This document shows positions 56,896-64,000 of a DNA stretch of 64,000 bases, in pieces (the first letter of the stretch is position 1; every line of letters begins with the position of its first letter). The notes beneath the pieces are model-generated. The model saw only the letters and a program-made list of their open reading frames with translations, did no database searches and had not been told where the DNA came from. A program made the position numbers and the translations under genes. Source of the stretch: Leptospiraceae bacterium (GTDB lineage: Bacteria > Spirochaetota > Leptospiria > Leptospirales > Leptonemataceae). The stretch covers positions 248,001-312,000 of the forward strand of contig JANXCF010000003.1 of NCBI GenBank assembly GCA_025059995.1, in the 5' to 3' direction.

Positions 56896-58233
56896 TCAAT
56901 CGTTTCTGATGGTTTCAACCGGTTCTACTCTCGATGCCATACGTGCAGGAAAATACCCAGCAATCCCACTGAGTATCATCGTAAAAATACTAATCGAAAT
57001 CAAAAAGATTATATCTACATTCACAGGAAGGTGATCAAAATAATAAATATTTCTAGGAATCAAGTATATAGTAGAGCAATGTTGAAACAAAACCTTACAG
57101 GAATGATTTAATAGATCTTCAATAAATTTTATAAAAGATTCTAAATTTTTTGAAGCATAAATCCCCATAGAACCACCAATCAAACAAGCAAAAAAACCAA
57201 TAAACAAAGAATGACTTACGAAAATGATCAAAATGGATTTTGTGGGTAATCCCATAGCTCTCAACATCCCAATACTTTTTCGCTTTGACTGAACCAATAA
57301 GTGAGAAGTTATCCAAATGCCTGCAATGCCAGCCAGAATCAAAAATCCCAAAATCATCATCATTAAGGTTTTTTCTAATTGTAGTGCTGCTAAGAAATTC
57401 CCCCGCTCATCTTTTATTGTAGAAATAGAATACTCATAGGGATTTATGAGGACCTCGCGAATCAAGGTCTTGTAATTATCAATACCACTCAAATCCTTTA
57501 ATTGAACGATGATGGAGGTTGTTTGATTTGGGATTTGAAGAATCCTCTGAGCTGTAGCAAGCGAGATAAAAATCAAATTCAAATCAAACTCATAAAATCC
57601 TGTTCGAAAAAAACCTCCAATAAGAAACTCCACCCTTTGGATCTGAACCCCACGAGCAAAAATCCCACCTTTGGGTAGAAAAACAGTGATTTTGTCTCCT
57701 AACTGCCAACCATATAATCTTGCCATTTCTTTTCCTATGATGGCTATATTTTCTCTATTCATTTTTTCTAAAAACGCTGAATCAAAATGTATGATTTCCG
57801 GAAAGTCTTTGATACTTCCTAATTTCGCTTCTTCGATATTCACGGGGATTGCTCTGATACCTTTGCCTTCAAACCTTCCTTGATATTCCAAAAGCCCATT
57901 CACAAAAATAGAAGGAAATACAGAACGAAGATTATTTCTCAAATAGTCCTGGTTATTCCAAATATTGTCAATAATTTCTTGATAGTTATCGATTAACTCA
58001 TTTGGATTCACATACGAAATAGTAATATGATATCCTGAACTCCATAAAGATCTTTTAACTTCTTGTTGGAAACCATTGAATACCGAAAGAACCACCACCA
58101 TGATAAAAACCATAAGAGACATAAACATCAAAGAAAGTCTCGTCCCTGTGTGTAATAACGATAATCGGCTTTGTCCCCGCAAATAACGAAAGGCTATAAA
58201 AAGTTCTAAAAAATAATTACGATAAAAGAACAT
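56896..58233 (-). CDS. LolC/E-type ABC transporter permease (FtsX-like)
   Basis: 445 residues. Transmembrane helix 1 lies at about 32-55, a large periplasmic domain spans 56-290, and three more helices lie at about 295-320, 340-365 and 400-430. The end PARMASRVEPVETIRND is typical of LolC/E. It forms the membrane part for the LolD-like ATPase encoded immediately after. A single LolC/E protein may work as a homodimer (LolF-like). Confidence 0.88.
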   Translation of the reverse strand: MFFYRNYFLELFIAFRYLRGQSRLSLLHTGTRLSLMFMSLMVFIMVVVLSVFNGFQQEVKRSLWSSGYHITISYVNPNELIDNYQEIIDNIWNNQDYLRNNLRSVFPSIFVNGLLEYQGRFEGKGIRAIPVNIEEAKLGSIKDFPEIIHFDSAFLEKMNRENIAIIGKEMARLYGWQLGDKITVFLPKGGIFARGVQIQRVEFLIGGFFRTGFYEFDLNLIFISLATAQRILQIPNQTTSIIVQLKDLSGIDNYKTLIREVLINPYEYSISTIKDERGNFLAALQLEKTLMMMILGFLILAGIAGIWITSHLLVQSKRKSIGMLRAMGLPTKSILIIFVSHSLFIGFFACLIGGSMGIYASKNLESFIKFIEDLLNHSCKVLFQHCSTIYLIPRNIYYFDHLPVNVDIIFLISISIFTMILSGIAGYFPARMASRVEPVETIRND

Positions 58234-58307
58234 ACTGACAAAAAAAATAAAAAATTACCAATGTAAAACACTTTCAATATCATGGTTTTGTATTTTATAA
58301 ATGAAAT

Positions 58308-58973
58308 TTATAAAATATCTTTATAAATCATCAAAAACTCATTCATGATCATGGCGGTTGCACCCCAGATGATCTCGTCTGAGATTCGAAAGACTGGAAC
58401 AATAATGGGAATTACTTGTTGATTCTTTTTGATTTGAATTTGTTGTCTGGTTCGATTTTTTTCGTCAAGAAAGTCCTCTAAAGAGAAAAGGAAAAGTTTT
58501 TCTACTTCTTTGGGATCTATCTTGAATTCGGGAAGTTGTTTCGTATAACCCAAAAAGGGATGAACTAAAAACCTACTCACAGGAATATAAAGAGAACTCA
58601 ATTTACCTAAGATCTGGATTTGTTCTTTTGGAATACCAATCTCTTCTTCAGTTTCTCTTAGAGCTGTAGTAGAAAAAGTTTCATCGTTTTCTTCGAAAGC
58701 TCCACCAGGAAAGCTCATCTCTTGAGAATGAGGACCTCTTTCTTTGGGACGCTTGATGAAAGGAATATATATTCGTTCCTCTTTGGGTATCAAAATAATC
58801 AAAACAGAAGCATGCCGATAATCTTGATCTTTTGGTATGAAAAATTCTTCTTGAGAAGTTCGACTACTCATTTCCAACCATGCTTTTATTCCTGGTAATT
58901 CGTTATGCCTTAGATAGGAGTCTAGTTTTTTAATTAAAACTTCGAAAGGGTAATTCTTTTTGAAAGAACTCAT
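58308..58973 (-). CDS. Nudix hydrolase, CoA pyrophosphatase type
   Basis: 221 residues. The Nudix box runs from GGAFEENDETFS to RETEEEIGIP at about residues 90-115, matching Gx5Ex7REUxEExGU. The preceding HSQEMSFPGG corresponds to the CoA-pyrophosphatase (NudL) signature. It would hydrolyse CoA or another nucleoside diphosphate derivative. Its start lies 44 bases inside the end of the upstream gene, so the two are co-transcribed. Confidence 0.88.
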   Translation of the reverse strand: MSSFKKNYPFEVLIKKLDSYLRHNELPGIKAWLEMSSRTSQEEFFIPKDQDYRHASVLIILIPKEERIYIPFIKRPKERGPHSQEMSFPGGAFEENDETFSTTALRETEEEIGIPKEQIQILGKLSSLYIPVSRFLVHPFLGYTKQLPEFKIDPKEVEKLFLFSLEDFLDEKNRTRQQIQIKKNQQVIPIIVPVFRISDEIIWGATAMIMNEFLMIYKDIL

Positions 58974-59622
58974 CTTGATAAAAAAATTCTGTGATTGTTA
59001 GAGTGCTTCTTTCCGGATGGTGAACTTCTTCGATTTGGATTTTCAACCAACGCTGATAAATGTTTTCCGAAAACCCCTTGGATTCTCGAAGGGATTGATT
59101 AAAAGATGATATATTCCAGAATTGCCAACCTTCTTTTTTCGATACATCAAGAACCAGGAATGACTCTAAAACTGGCTGATCAGGGAAACGATATTCGTGG
59201 TTAATTTGATAAAGTTTTTGGGTGTAGAGTTCAAGTCGAATTCTTTTGGGGATTTGGTTTTTTAAATCCTCTTGAGAAAGAAAAAGACCAAAAGTTTTTA
59301 GCAAATTCCTTTTGGGAGGATGACAATCCATTTGATGGGTGGGCGAAATCTGCCATACAAAGGCACACTCCTGAACATCAATTTTCAAAGTTTGATGTTC
59401 AACAAAAGAAACTTCTCGAAAATTACATAGCTCTTTACAGGAAGTTTTTAGGTTTTTATCAAAACAGTTCTCTGGTTGCAAATCCAAAAAGTAATAATGG
59501 GTTGAGTAAACAATCGGTTTATCTAAATACTGCCAATCTTTTACTTCCCAAAAAGAACGTATATGAAAAAGAAATACTAAAGCGGCATAAACCAAAAAAA
59601 CAAAAAACATATAAAGATACAT
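58930..59622 (-). CDS. Membrane-anchored protein with a possible NADase-type glycan-binding domain
   Basis: About 230 residues from the ATG at 59622. One transmembrane helix lies at about 3-22. The rest is a beta-rich extracytoplasmic domain with six Cys, three of them near residues 53-66. The arrangement (ENCFDKNLKTSC early, KRIRLELYTQKL midway, LKIQIEEVHHPERSTLTITEFFY late) recalls the discoidin-like domain known in Leptospira annotations as NADase-type glycan-binding. This likeness is from memory and uncertain. It overlaps the Nudix gene. Confidence 0.65.
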   Translation of the reverse strand: MYLYMFFVFLVYAALVFLFHIRSFWEVKDWQYLDKPIVYSTHYYFLDLQPENCFDKNLKTSCKELCNFREVSFVEHQTLKIDVQECAFVWQISPTHQMDCHPPKRNLLKTFGLFLSQEDLKNQIPKRIRLELYTQKLYQINHEYRFPDQPVLESFLVLDVSKKEGWQFWNISSFNQSLRESKGFSENIYQRWLKIQIEEVHHPERSTLTITEFFYQDEFFQKELPFRSFN

Positions 59623-59710
59623 CAATCCATAAATGTCTTTCTTTCTTCAATTGGCAATGATTTTATTTCAATTTACTTTTGATACAAATTCAGAATTTTG
59701 AAATTACAAC

Positions 59711-60436
59711 ATGAAAAAAAAAGATGTAGGCAATGGTATCTATCTTGATGGAAAGTGGTCCTTTAGCCACACAAGCGTAGTTGAAAATTTTGATGTTCAC
59801 ATCAGGAAATCCATCCCCTTGTATGAAGAAGGACATCAAATCATTCTAGATGTTTTGAAATTTTACTTAAAACCCTCACAAAAGTATATGATTTTGGATT
59901 TAGGTTGTTCATCGGGCATTCTTTTAGAAAAGATTTCTCAAGAATTTAAACATCATTCTTTATACTTAGTGGGGGTCGATAAAGAAGAAAAAATGATACA
60001 ACAAGCCAAAAAAAGAAACTACTCAAAAGATCATCAGATAGAATGGGTGTGTTCTGATATGGTAGATTATAACTTCCCGAAACATCACATTGGGATTGCT
60101 TACTATGTCTTTCAATTTTTACCCAAAGAGAAACGAGTTGAGGTTTTAGCAAAAATTTATCATTCCCTCAAAAAGAAAGGTTTACTATTCTTTTTTGAAA
60201 AAACTCATCACCGAAATCCCATTCTCAATAAAATACATTCTCACATACTTTTTGAATACAAAAGACGACAAGGCTATAGCCAAGAAGAAATCCTCAACAA
60301 AGAAAAAAGCTTAAAAGGGGTTTTACTTCCAAACACCTTAGAAGAAAATTTTGGATTGATACAAAAGGCAGGTTTTGAAACTTTTACTTCAATTTTTCAA
60401 TATGGTTCCTTTGTGGGATGGTTGCTTATAAAATAG
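59711..60436 (+). CDS. CmoA-like SAM enzyme (carboxy-SAM synthase homologue)
   Basis: 241 residues. The order and text match CmoA closely: VENFDVHIRKSIPLYEEGHQI at the start, DLGCSSG as motif I (about 62-68), VFQFLPKEKR in the middle, then YKRRQGYSQEEI and a C-terminal FETFTSIFQYGSFVGWLLIK (location 222-241). CmoA makes carboxy-SAM for cmo5U34 in tRNA together with CmoB. No cmoB is in the window. The Arg that binds the extra carboxylate in E. coli (R199 by my recollection) appears to be Glu here, so the activity may differ. Confidence 0.85.
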   Translation: MKKKDVGNGIYLDGKWSFSHTSVVENFDVHIRKSIPLYEEGHQIILDVLKFYLKPSQKYMILDLGCSSGILLEKISQEFKHHSLYLVGVDKEEKMIQQAKKRNYSKDHQIEWVCSDMVDYNFPKHHIGIAYYVFQFLPKEKRVEVLAKIYHSLKKKGLLFFFEKTHHRNPILNKIHSHILFEYKRRQGYSQEEILNKEKSLKGVLLPNTLEENFGLIQKAGFETFTSIFQYGSFVGWLLIK

Positions 60437-60444
60437 AGGTTGCT

Positions 60445-61209
60445 ATGAATTTGATTATTTCTTTTGGGAATTTTCTTTTTCGGTGGCGAGATCCTCTTTT
60501 TAGTTTGTTTTTTTTGGGAAGCCTTTATGCGTTAACCATCAAAAGTGATTTTTTTTTATTAAAGTCTTTCGGTGGCTTAGAACATGACTATTTTTTTTCT
60601 TTTTTGGGATTGATTTTAATTTTGAAAGGCTTGGTATTTCGAACCCTTGTGATTGGTTTTATCTATATCAAAAGAGCGGGAATGAGAAAACAAATCCATG
60701 CAGAACAACTCCATAAAGAAGGCTTTTTTGCCCATAGCCGAAATCCCTTGTATCTGGGAAACTTGCTTATCATCACGGGAGGTGTATTTTCGTTTAATTC
60801 GTATCTTCATTGGTTTTTGATACTTCCTTTTTTTTATTTTGTTTACTATGCCATCATCAAAGCAGAAGAAGATTATCTGACAAAAAAATTTCAAAATGAA
60901 TACCTTGAATACAAAAAACAAGTTCCCATGCTAATTTTAGGAAATTGGAAAGCATTCCCTAGTTCTTTTAGCAACTTAAGATTTTCCCTCAAGAGAGCTC
61001 TTCGCATCGAACATTCGGTCCACTCGTATGTTTTGTTTACTTTTGTTTTGATCAATATTTTTAAATTTCATTTTCGGTATGATTTTTCTTGGGAGTCGTT
61101 TTTGATCAAAGCTTTACTTTTCACTGGTGGGTTGATCTTATTTTATCAAGTTCTTCTCTTTCTCCTAAAGAAATTTCGATTTTTGGAAGATCATGAGAAA
61201 CCTTCGTAA
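60445..61209 (+). CDS. Integral membrane methyltransferase-like protein (ICMT/PEMT family)
   Basis: About 254 residues from the ATG at 60445, which has GAGG upstream; the longer frame starts inside cmoA-like. Five or six membrane helices. The C-terminal family signature is LHKEGFFAHSRNPLYLGNLL (about 92-111), in which the His/Arg-Asn-Pro-Leu-Tyr segment binds SAM, followed by AEEDYLTKKFQNEYLEYKK. Such proteins methylate isoprenylcysteine or phospholipids in eukaryotes; bacterial substrates are mostly unknown. It overlaps the small membrane protein gene after it by 17 bases. Confidence 0.78.
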   Translation: MNLIISFGNFLFRWRDPLFSLFFLGSLYALTIKSDFFLLKSFGGLEHDYFFSFLGLILILKGLVFRTLVIGFIYIKRAGMRKQIHAEQLHKEGFFAHSRNPLYLGNLLIITGGVFSFNSYLHWFLILPFFYFVYYAIIKAEEDYLTKKFQNEYLEYKKQVPMLILGNWKAFPSSFSNLRFSLKRALRIEHSVHSYVLFTFVLINIFKFHFRYDFSWESFLIKALLFTGGLILFYQVLLFLLKKFRFLEDHEKPS

Positions 61210-61555
61210 CCTTACTAAAGAAGATATTTTTTTATTGGTTTTTAGTTCTTTCCTATTGATTCTTTTTGTTGGAGGTATTATCAAAAACACTATGGAACAA
61301 TCTAAAAGTGAGAAGCTTGATCTGAATATTGTTTTTTCTCTTGTTTTGCTGGTTTTTTTGAGTTTGTTCCAAGTAATGGGAGTTTTATCTGTTTTTTGGG
61401 AAAAGCATGCCAGAAAATTAAAAAAAATTTATGGTATTAGTTTGATGTCTTTTTTTGTTTTTCTTCCTTTTAGTCTTTATGTTTCGATTTGGTTGTCGTT
61501 GGTTATTTATGGAATTTCTACCATTGGAATTGTTTTGTATCAGAAGTATAAATGA
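61193..61555 (+). CDS. Small integral membrane protein, unknown function
   Basis: 120 residues with three membrane helices, at about 13-33, 45-65 and 80-112. Not recognised. It overlaps the methyltransferase-like gene by 17 bases, so it is probably its partner. Its 3' end overlaps the convergent rsfS gene by 38 bases. Confidence 0.6.
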   Translation: MRNLRNLTKEDIFLLVFSSFLLILFVGGIIKNTMEQSKSEKLDLNIVFSLVLLVFLSLFQVMGVLSVFWEKHARKLKKIYGISLMSFFVFLPFSLYVSIWLSLVIYGISTIGIVLYQKYK

Positions 61556-61967
61556 TTTCTGAGTCCCCCCAAAGTTTTTCCAAGTTATAATAACTTCTTT
61601 GTTCTGGCATAAAAAGATGAACAATGACATCAACAAAATCAAAGATCAACCAACCTGATTGTGCATCTTGGGTTTTTGAGTTTTTTTCTGGCATATAGTC
61701 GAAAAACTTTTTTTGAAATTCCTTTGCCACCATTCCTAACTGAAGATAGGAATTTGCAGATGCGATGATAAAAATCCCAAAATAAGGATTAACTATTTCT
61801 AAGTTCATCACGATGATGTTTTGCATTTTCTTATCATCCAAGAAATTGACGATTTCTTCCACCAATTTACGAACTTCTTGTTTTTCGGAAACTTTTAGGA
61901 ATTTTTGTTCGATTTGCTCTATTTTTTGGGGTTTTGGTTTTAACTTTCTTTTTCTTCGAATACTCAT
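61518..61967 (-). CDS. rsfS: Ribosomal silencing factor RsfS (Iojap/DUF143)
   Basis: 149 residues. RsfS binds L14 on the 50S subunit and blocks subunit joining when nutrients are scarce. The family core is seen as IVMNLEIVNPYFGIFIIASANS and GWLIFDFVDVIVHLFMPEQRSYYNLEKLW (locations about 55-75 and 108-136). A basic N-terminal extension (KRKLKPKPQK) is unusual. It overlaps the lipoprotein gene upstream by 4 bases, the same LytR_C-rsfS order seen in many bacteria. Confidence 0.92.
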   Translation of the reverse strand: MSIRRKRKLKPKPQKIEQIEQKFLKVSEKQEVRKLVEEIVNFLDDKKMQNIIVMNLEIVNPYFGIFIIASANSYLQLGMVAKEFQKKFFDYMPEKNSKTQDAQSGWLIFDFVDVIVHLFMPEQRSYYNLEKLWGDSEIIYTSDTKQFQW

Positions 61968-63088
61968 TTCCTTATGAATTTATTCATTTCGAAATCTTTT
62001 CCTAAAATCAAAGACAATCCCACTTCTCTAGTTCTTTTATAAAAATAAATCCTTTTTTCGTCTATGTTTAAAATTTTTCTTATTTCTTTGATAAATAAAG
62101 AATTTCCGTTATTATTAACCAATATTGTTTCTTCTAATGGAAAAGGGAAATTCTCCGTTGCCATGACTTTATATTTTTGGGAATCAATGATGGATTTTAA
62201 GCGATTAGCTAAGCGATTGACTTCACTGGCATTGAGAATTTCTAATGTGACTTCAATCTCGTTTTGAGTTTTGATGTTTTCTACGACTGATTCATAAACT
62301 TCTTTGGATTTCTCGAGATTTAGCACCAATTCTTTTTCGTTGGTTTGATGGTTTGACACCACCATCAACGGAAACTCCACCACCAAAAAATCATAACTTG
62401 CCAAAGTAAAGAAAAGTTTTCTCAAATCATCGATATGGATTTCACTTTTGAGGATATTGTGAAGAACCTTAATTTGGTTATCTTTTTCGAAAATGGTTCT
62501 TTTATCACGGAGCTGGTACAAAAAATTAAGAAGAAATGTCTCGAATCGAAAATGTCGGTTTTGGGAAGCAATATAGTAATTCCCCCTTTCGTAGGTTTCC
62601 AAAGAAACTAAATAGTCCTTCAGATAGTCACTGTAAAACCTACTCTTTCCCTCGAGAAAGAAATGGTCCGATTCTAAAAATTGCAATCTTTGAATAAGAA
62701 AGAGTTCCAAACCTTCAAGAAAATCAATCATTTGTTCAAATTGTTGGTCCTTTAAGTGTATCCTACTATTGGGATTTTTCTGTGTGATTTTTTTGAATAC
62801 TTCGATCTTTTCTTCCCATGATTGGGTTTTGTATTCTTCAAATCGTATGTTTTCTGAAAGAATGTCCTTTTCTTTGACTACATACGAATCAGGATTGAAA
62901 AAAAGCAAAAGGGTTAATTCTTTTTCGGGAATGAAAATCCAACGGCTAAAGTTATAATAATTTCCTAAAGTCACAACAAAATCCAAATGGATTTCTTTTT
63001 CGAAATAGTCCTCCTTCGAACAACTCAACAAAAGAAAAATGATTATGAAATAAAATTTATAAATTTTCTTAAACAAGTTCACTTTCAA
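61964..63088 (-). CDS. Lipoprotein with C-terminal LytR_C domain
   Basis: 374 residues. The signal ends in FLLLSC (Cys near 23), a spirochaetal lipobox. The middle (about 35-280) is helical and unrecognised. Residues about 285-355 fit LytR_C: VTLEILNASEVNRLANRLKS, then YKV, then ETIL, as in the cell-wall protein LytR C-termini. The catalytic LytR-CpsA-Psr domain is absent, so attachment of polymers to the wall is not expected. It overlaps flhA and rsfS. Confidence 0.8.
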   Translation of the reverse strand: MKVNLFKKIYKFYFIIIFLLLSCSKEDYFEKEIHLDFVVTLGNYYNFSRWIFIPEKELTLLLFFNPDSYVVKEKDILSENIRFEEYKTQSWEEKIEVFKKITQKNPNSRIHLKDQQFEQMIDFLEGLELFLIQRLQFLESDHFFLEGKSRFYSDYLKDYLVSLETYERGNYYIASQNRHFRFETFLLNFLYQLRDKRTIFEKDNQIKVLHNILKSEIHIDDLRKLFFTLASYDFLVVEFPLMVVSNHQTNEKELVLNLEKSKEVYESVVENIKTQNEIEVTLEILNASEVNRLANRLKSIIDSQKYKVMATENFPFPLEETILVNNNGNSLFIKEIRKILNIDEKRIYFYKRTREVGLSLILGKDFEMNKFIRK

Positions 63089-64000
63089 AGTGCTCCAAGG
63101 AAATATCCGAATATCTTTCTAATTTGATTTCAGGTGGGATTTCTTCATGAGCAATCACAGCAAAATTCTTTGTTGGGAATAATCGCTCCAAAATATAAAA
63201 TAACCCAGCTCTTGTGGTTCTACTTGTGATGAAAACAGGATAAACATTGTCTTTATTGGCTTTTTGGTATTCTCTTGCTAAAAGCTGCTGGAGTCTGATC
63301 TGAAACTCAGGATTCAATGCCAGAATGAAGCCTTCATCGGGATCCTTGTGGATGCCTTCTCTGAGTTTTTGATCCAAATCGGGATGGATAATGATGGCTT
63401 TTAGGGTTTTGGTTTGATCTACATATTCTGATACAATTTGCCTTCGTATGGATTGCCTTACGGCTTCAGTAAGAAGAAAAGGATCTCGAGCAACTTTTTC
63501 CCAATTAGTGGAAATTGCCTCTAAGATTTTCACTACGTTTTTGATGGATACGTTTTCTCTAAGTAGGTTTTGGAACACCTGCTGGATGATATCCAATCCG
63601 ATCTTTTTTTCATTGAGGATTTCGTCCACAATCACAGAATTGTCTTCTCGAACTTTATCCAAGATGTTTTTGATTTCTTGTCTTCCTAAGATTTCGTGGC
63701 TGTTTTGTTGGATGATTGAAGATAAATGGGTTGCAATCACAGTTGAAGGATCCACAACATCATAACCCAAATCCTCAGCCTCATTCTTACGTGATGGTTC
63801 TATCCAATAAGAACGGAGCTGATACGTGGGTTCTCGAATCTCTACGGCATTGGGGATAGGTCCTTTGGTTTTACCTGTATCGATAGCTAAAAGCTTTTCG
63901 GGTTCCACTTTTGCCGTGGAAATCAAACTGCCATGAAGTCGAATGGCATACTCATCGGGTTCTAGGTTCATATTGTCGCGAATCCTCACAGGAGGAACAA
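63069..64000 (-). CDS. flhA: Flagellar export protein FlhA, C-terminal part, 5' end beyond window
   Basis: Open from 63069 to the right edge; the text begins VPPVRIRDNM, a conserved motif at the start of the cytoplasmic part. About 310 residues are seen, covering the FlhA cytoplasmic domain: GYDVVDPSTVIATHLSSII, the ILGRQEIKNILD helix, and SIKNVVKILEAI. The membrane domain is outside the window. FlhA forms the nonameric export gate ring. The usual spirochaete neighbour flhF is about 22 kb away in this genome. The LytR_C gene overlaps its end by 20 bases. Confidence 0.96.
   Translation of the reverse strand, partial: VPPVRIRDNMNLEPDEYAIRLHGSLISTAKVEPEKLLAIDTGKTKGPIPNAVEIREPTYQLRSYWIEPSRKNEAEDLGYDVVDPSTVIATHLSSIIQQNSHEILGRQEIKNILDKVREDNSVIVDEILNEKKIGLDIIQQVFQNLLRENVSIKNVVKILEAISTNWEKVARDPFLLTEAVRQSIRRQIVSEYVDQTKTLKAIIIHPDLDQKLREGIHKDPDEGFILALNPEFQIRLQQLLAREYQKANKDNVYPVFITSRTTRAGLFYILERLFPTKNFAVIAHEEIPPEIKLERYSDISLEHFESELV

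Noticed and set aside
1-64000. tRNA, rRNA, CRISPR, insertion sequence or phage genes
   Set aside because: Nearly all gaps are too short or lack cloverleaf-like or repeat structure, and no transposase or integrase motif was seen in the coding regions.

Overview
The window is a compact, clearly AT-rich bacterial chromosome segment. It most likely comes from a spirochaete of the Leptospira group; this is an inference from gene content, not a measured placement. The pointers are a spirochaete-style flagellar block (flhF, flhG, a small membrane protein, a WhiG/FliA-type sigma factor, flaG), a plant-type ferredoxin-NADP reductase ending in Tyr as described in Leptospira, a Kdo transferase that implies lipopolysaccharide, several lipoproteins with loose spirochaetal lipoboxes, and an hrcA-grpE-dnaK-dnaJ order. 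Genes are packed tightly, with many 1-4 base overlaps and convergent tails that overlap. I saw no rRNA, tRNA, CRISPR array or intact mobile element.

Layout. 1-6000 (minus strand): a sugar-type Gfo/Idh oxidoreductase, cut by the window edge, lies after the heat-shock operon hrcA-grpE-dnaK-dnaJ. The operon has a variant CIRCE operator and a hairpin between dnaK and dnaJ. 6000-12300: two unrecognised genes, a phosphoglycerate-mutase-like metalloenzyme, and a secreted FN3-like/TPR protein paired with a membrane TPR protein. 12300-18350: a methyltransferase, then the clpC operon (clpC, a membrane protein, a TPR protein, the tRNA methylthiotransferase mtaB). 18400-22500: a PAS/GAF/GGDEF/EAL signalling protein divergent from the reductase gene. 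22500-33000: a seven-gene minus-strand run ilvD, meaA-type mutase, meaB, ddl, galK, GH36 alpha-galactosidase, Na+/alanine symporter. 33000-36900: a chemoreceptor, nadA, and rpsD standing alone. 36900-41250: the flagellar regulatory block. 41250-54314: a lipoprotein, class I aldolase, HAD phosphatase, waaA, a metallophosphatase, a PilZ protein, a Fur-family regulator, ligA, a nucleoside transporter, carB and an alpha/beta hydrolase. 54315-55069: the only long stretch without an intact gene, which reads as a broken restriction-modification locus. 55070-64000: a McsA/McsB-like fusion protein, a LolCD-type ABC exporter, a Nudix hydrolase, a CmoA-like enzyme, membrane proteins, rsfS, a LytR_C lipoprotein and the 3' part of flhA.

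Themes that link genes are protein quality control (HrcA regulon, ClpC and a possible arginine-kinase tagging protein), motility and c-di-GMP signalling (flhF/G, sigma-28, flaG, flhA, chemoreceptor, EAL protein, PilZ), and outer-membrane biogenesis (WaaA, Lol exporter). Several genes that begin transcription units have promoter-like elements placed so that the transcript would begin at or next to the start codon, whereas many genes inside operons have good ribosome binding sites. The most unusual single gene is the McsA/McsB-like fusion at 55070-56206.
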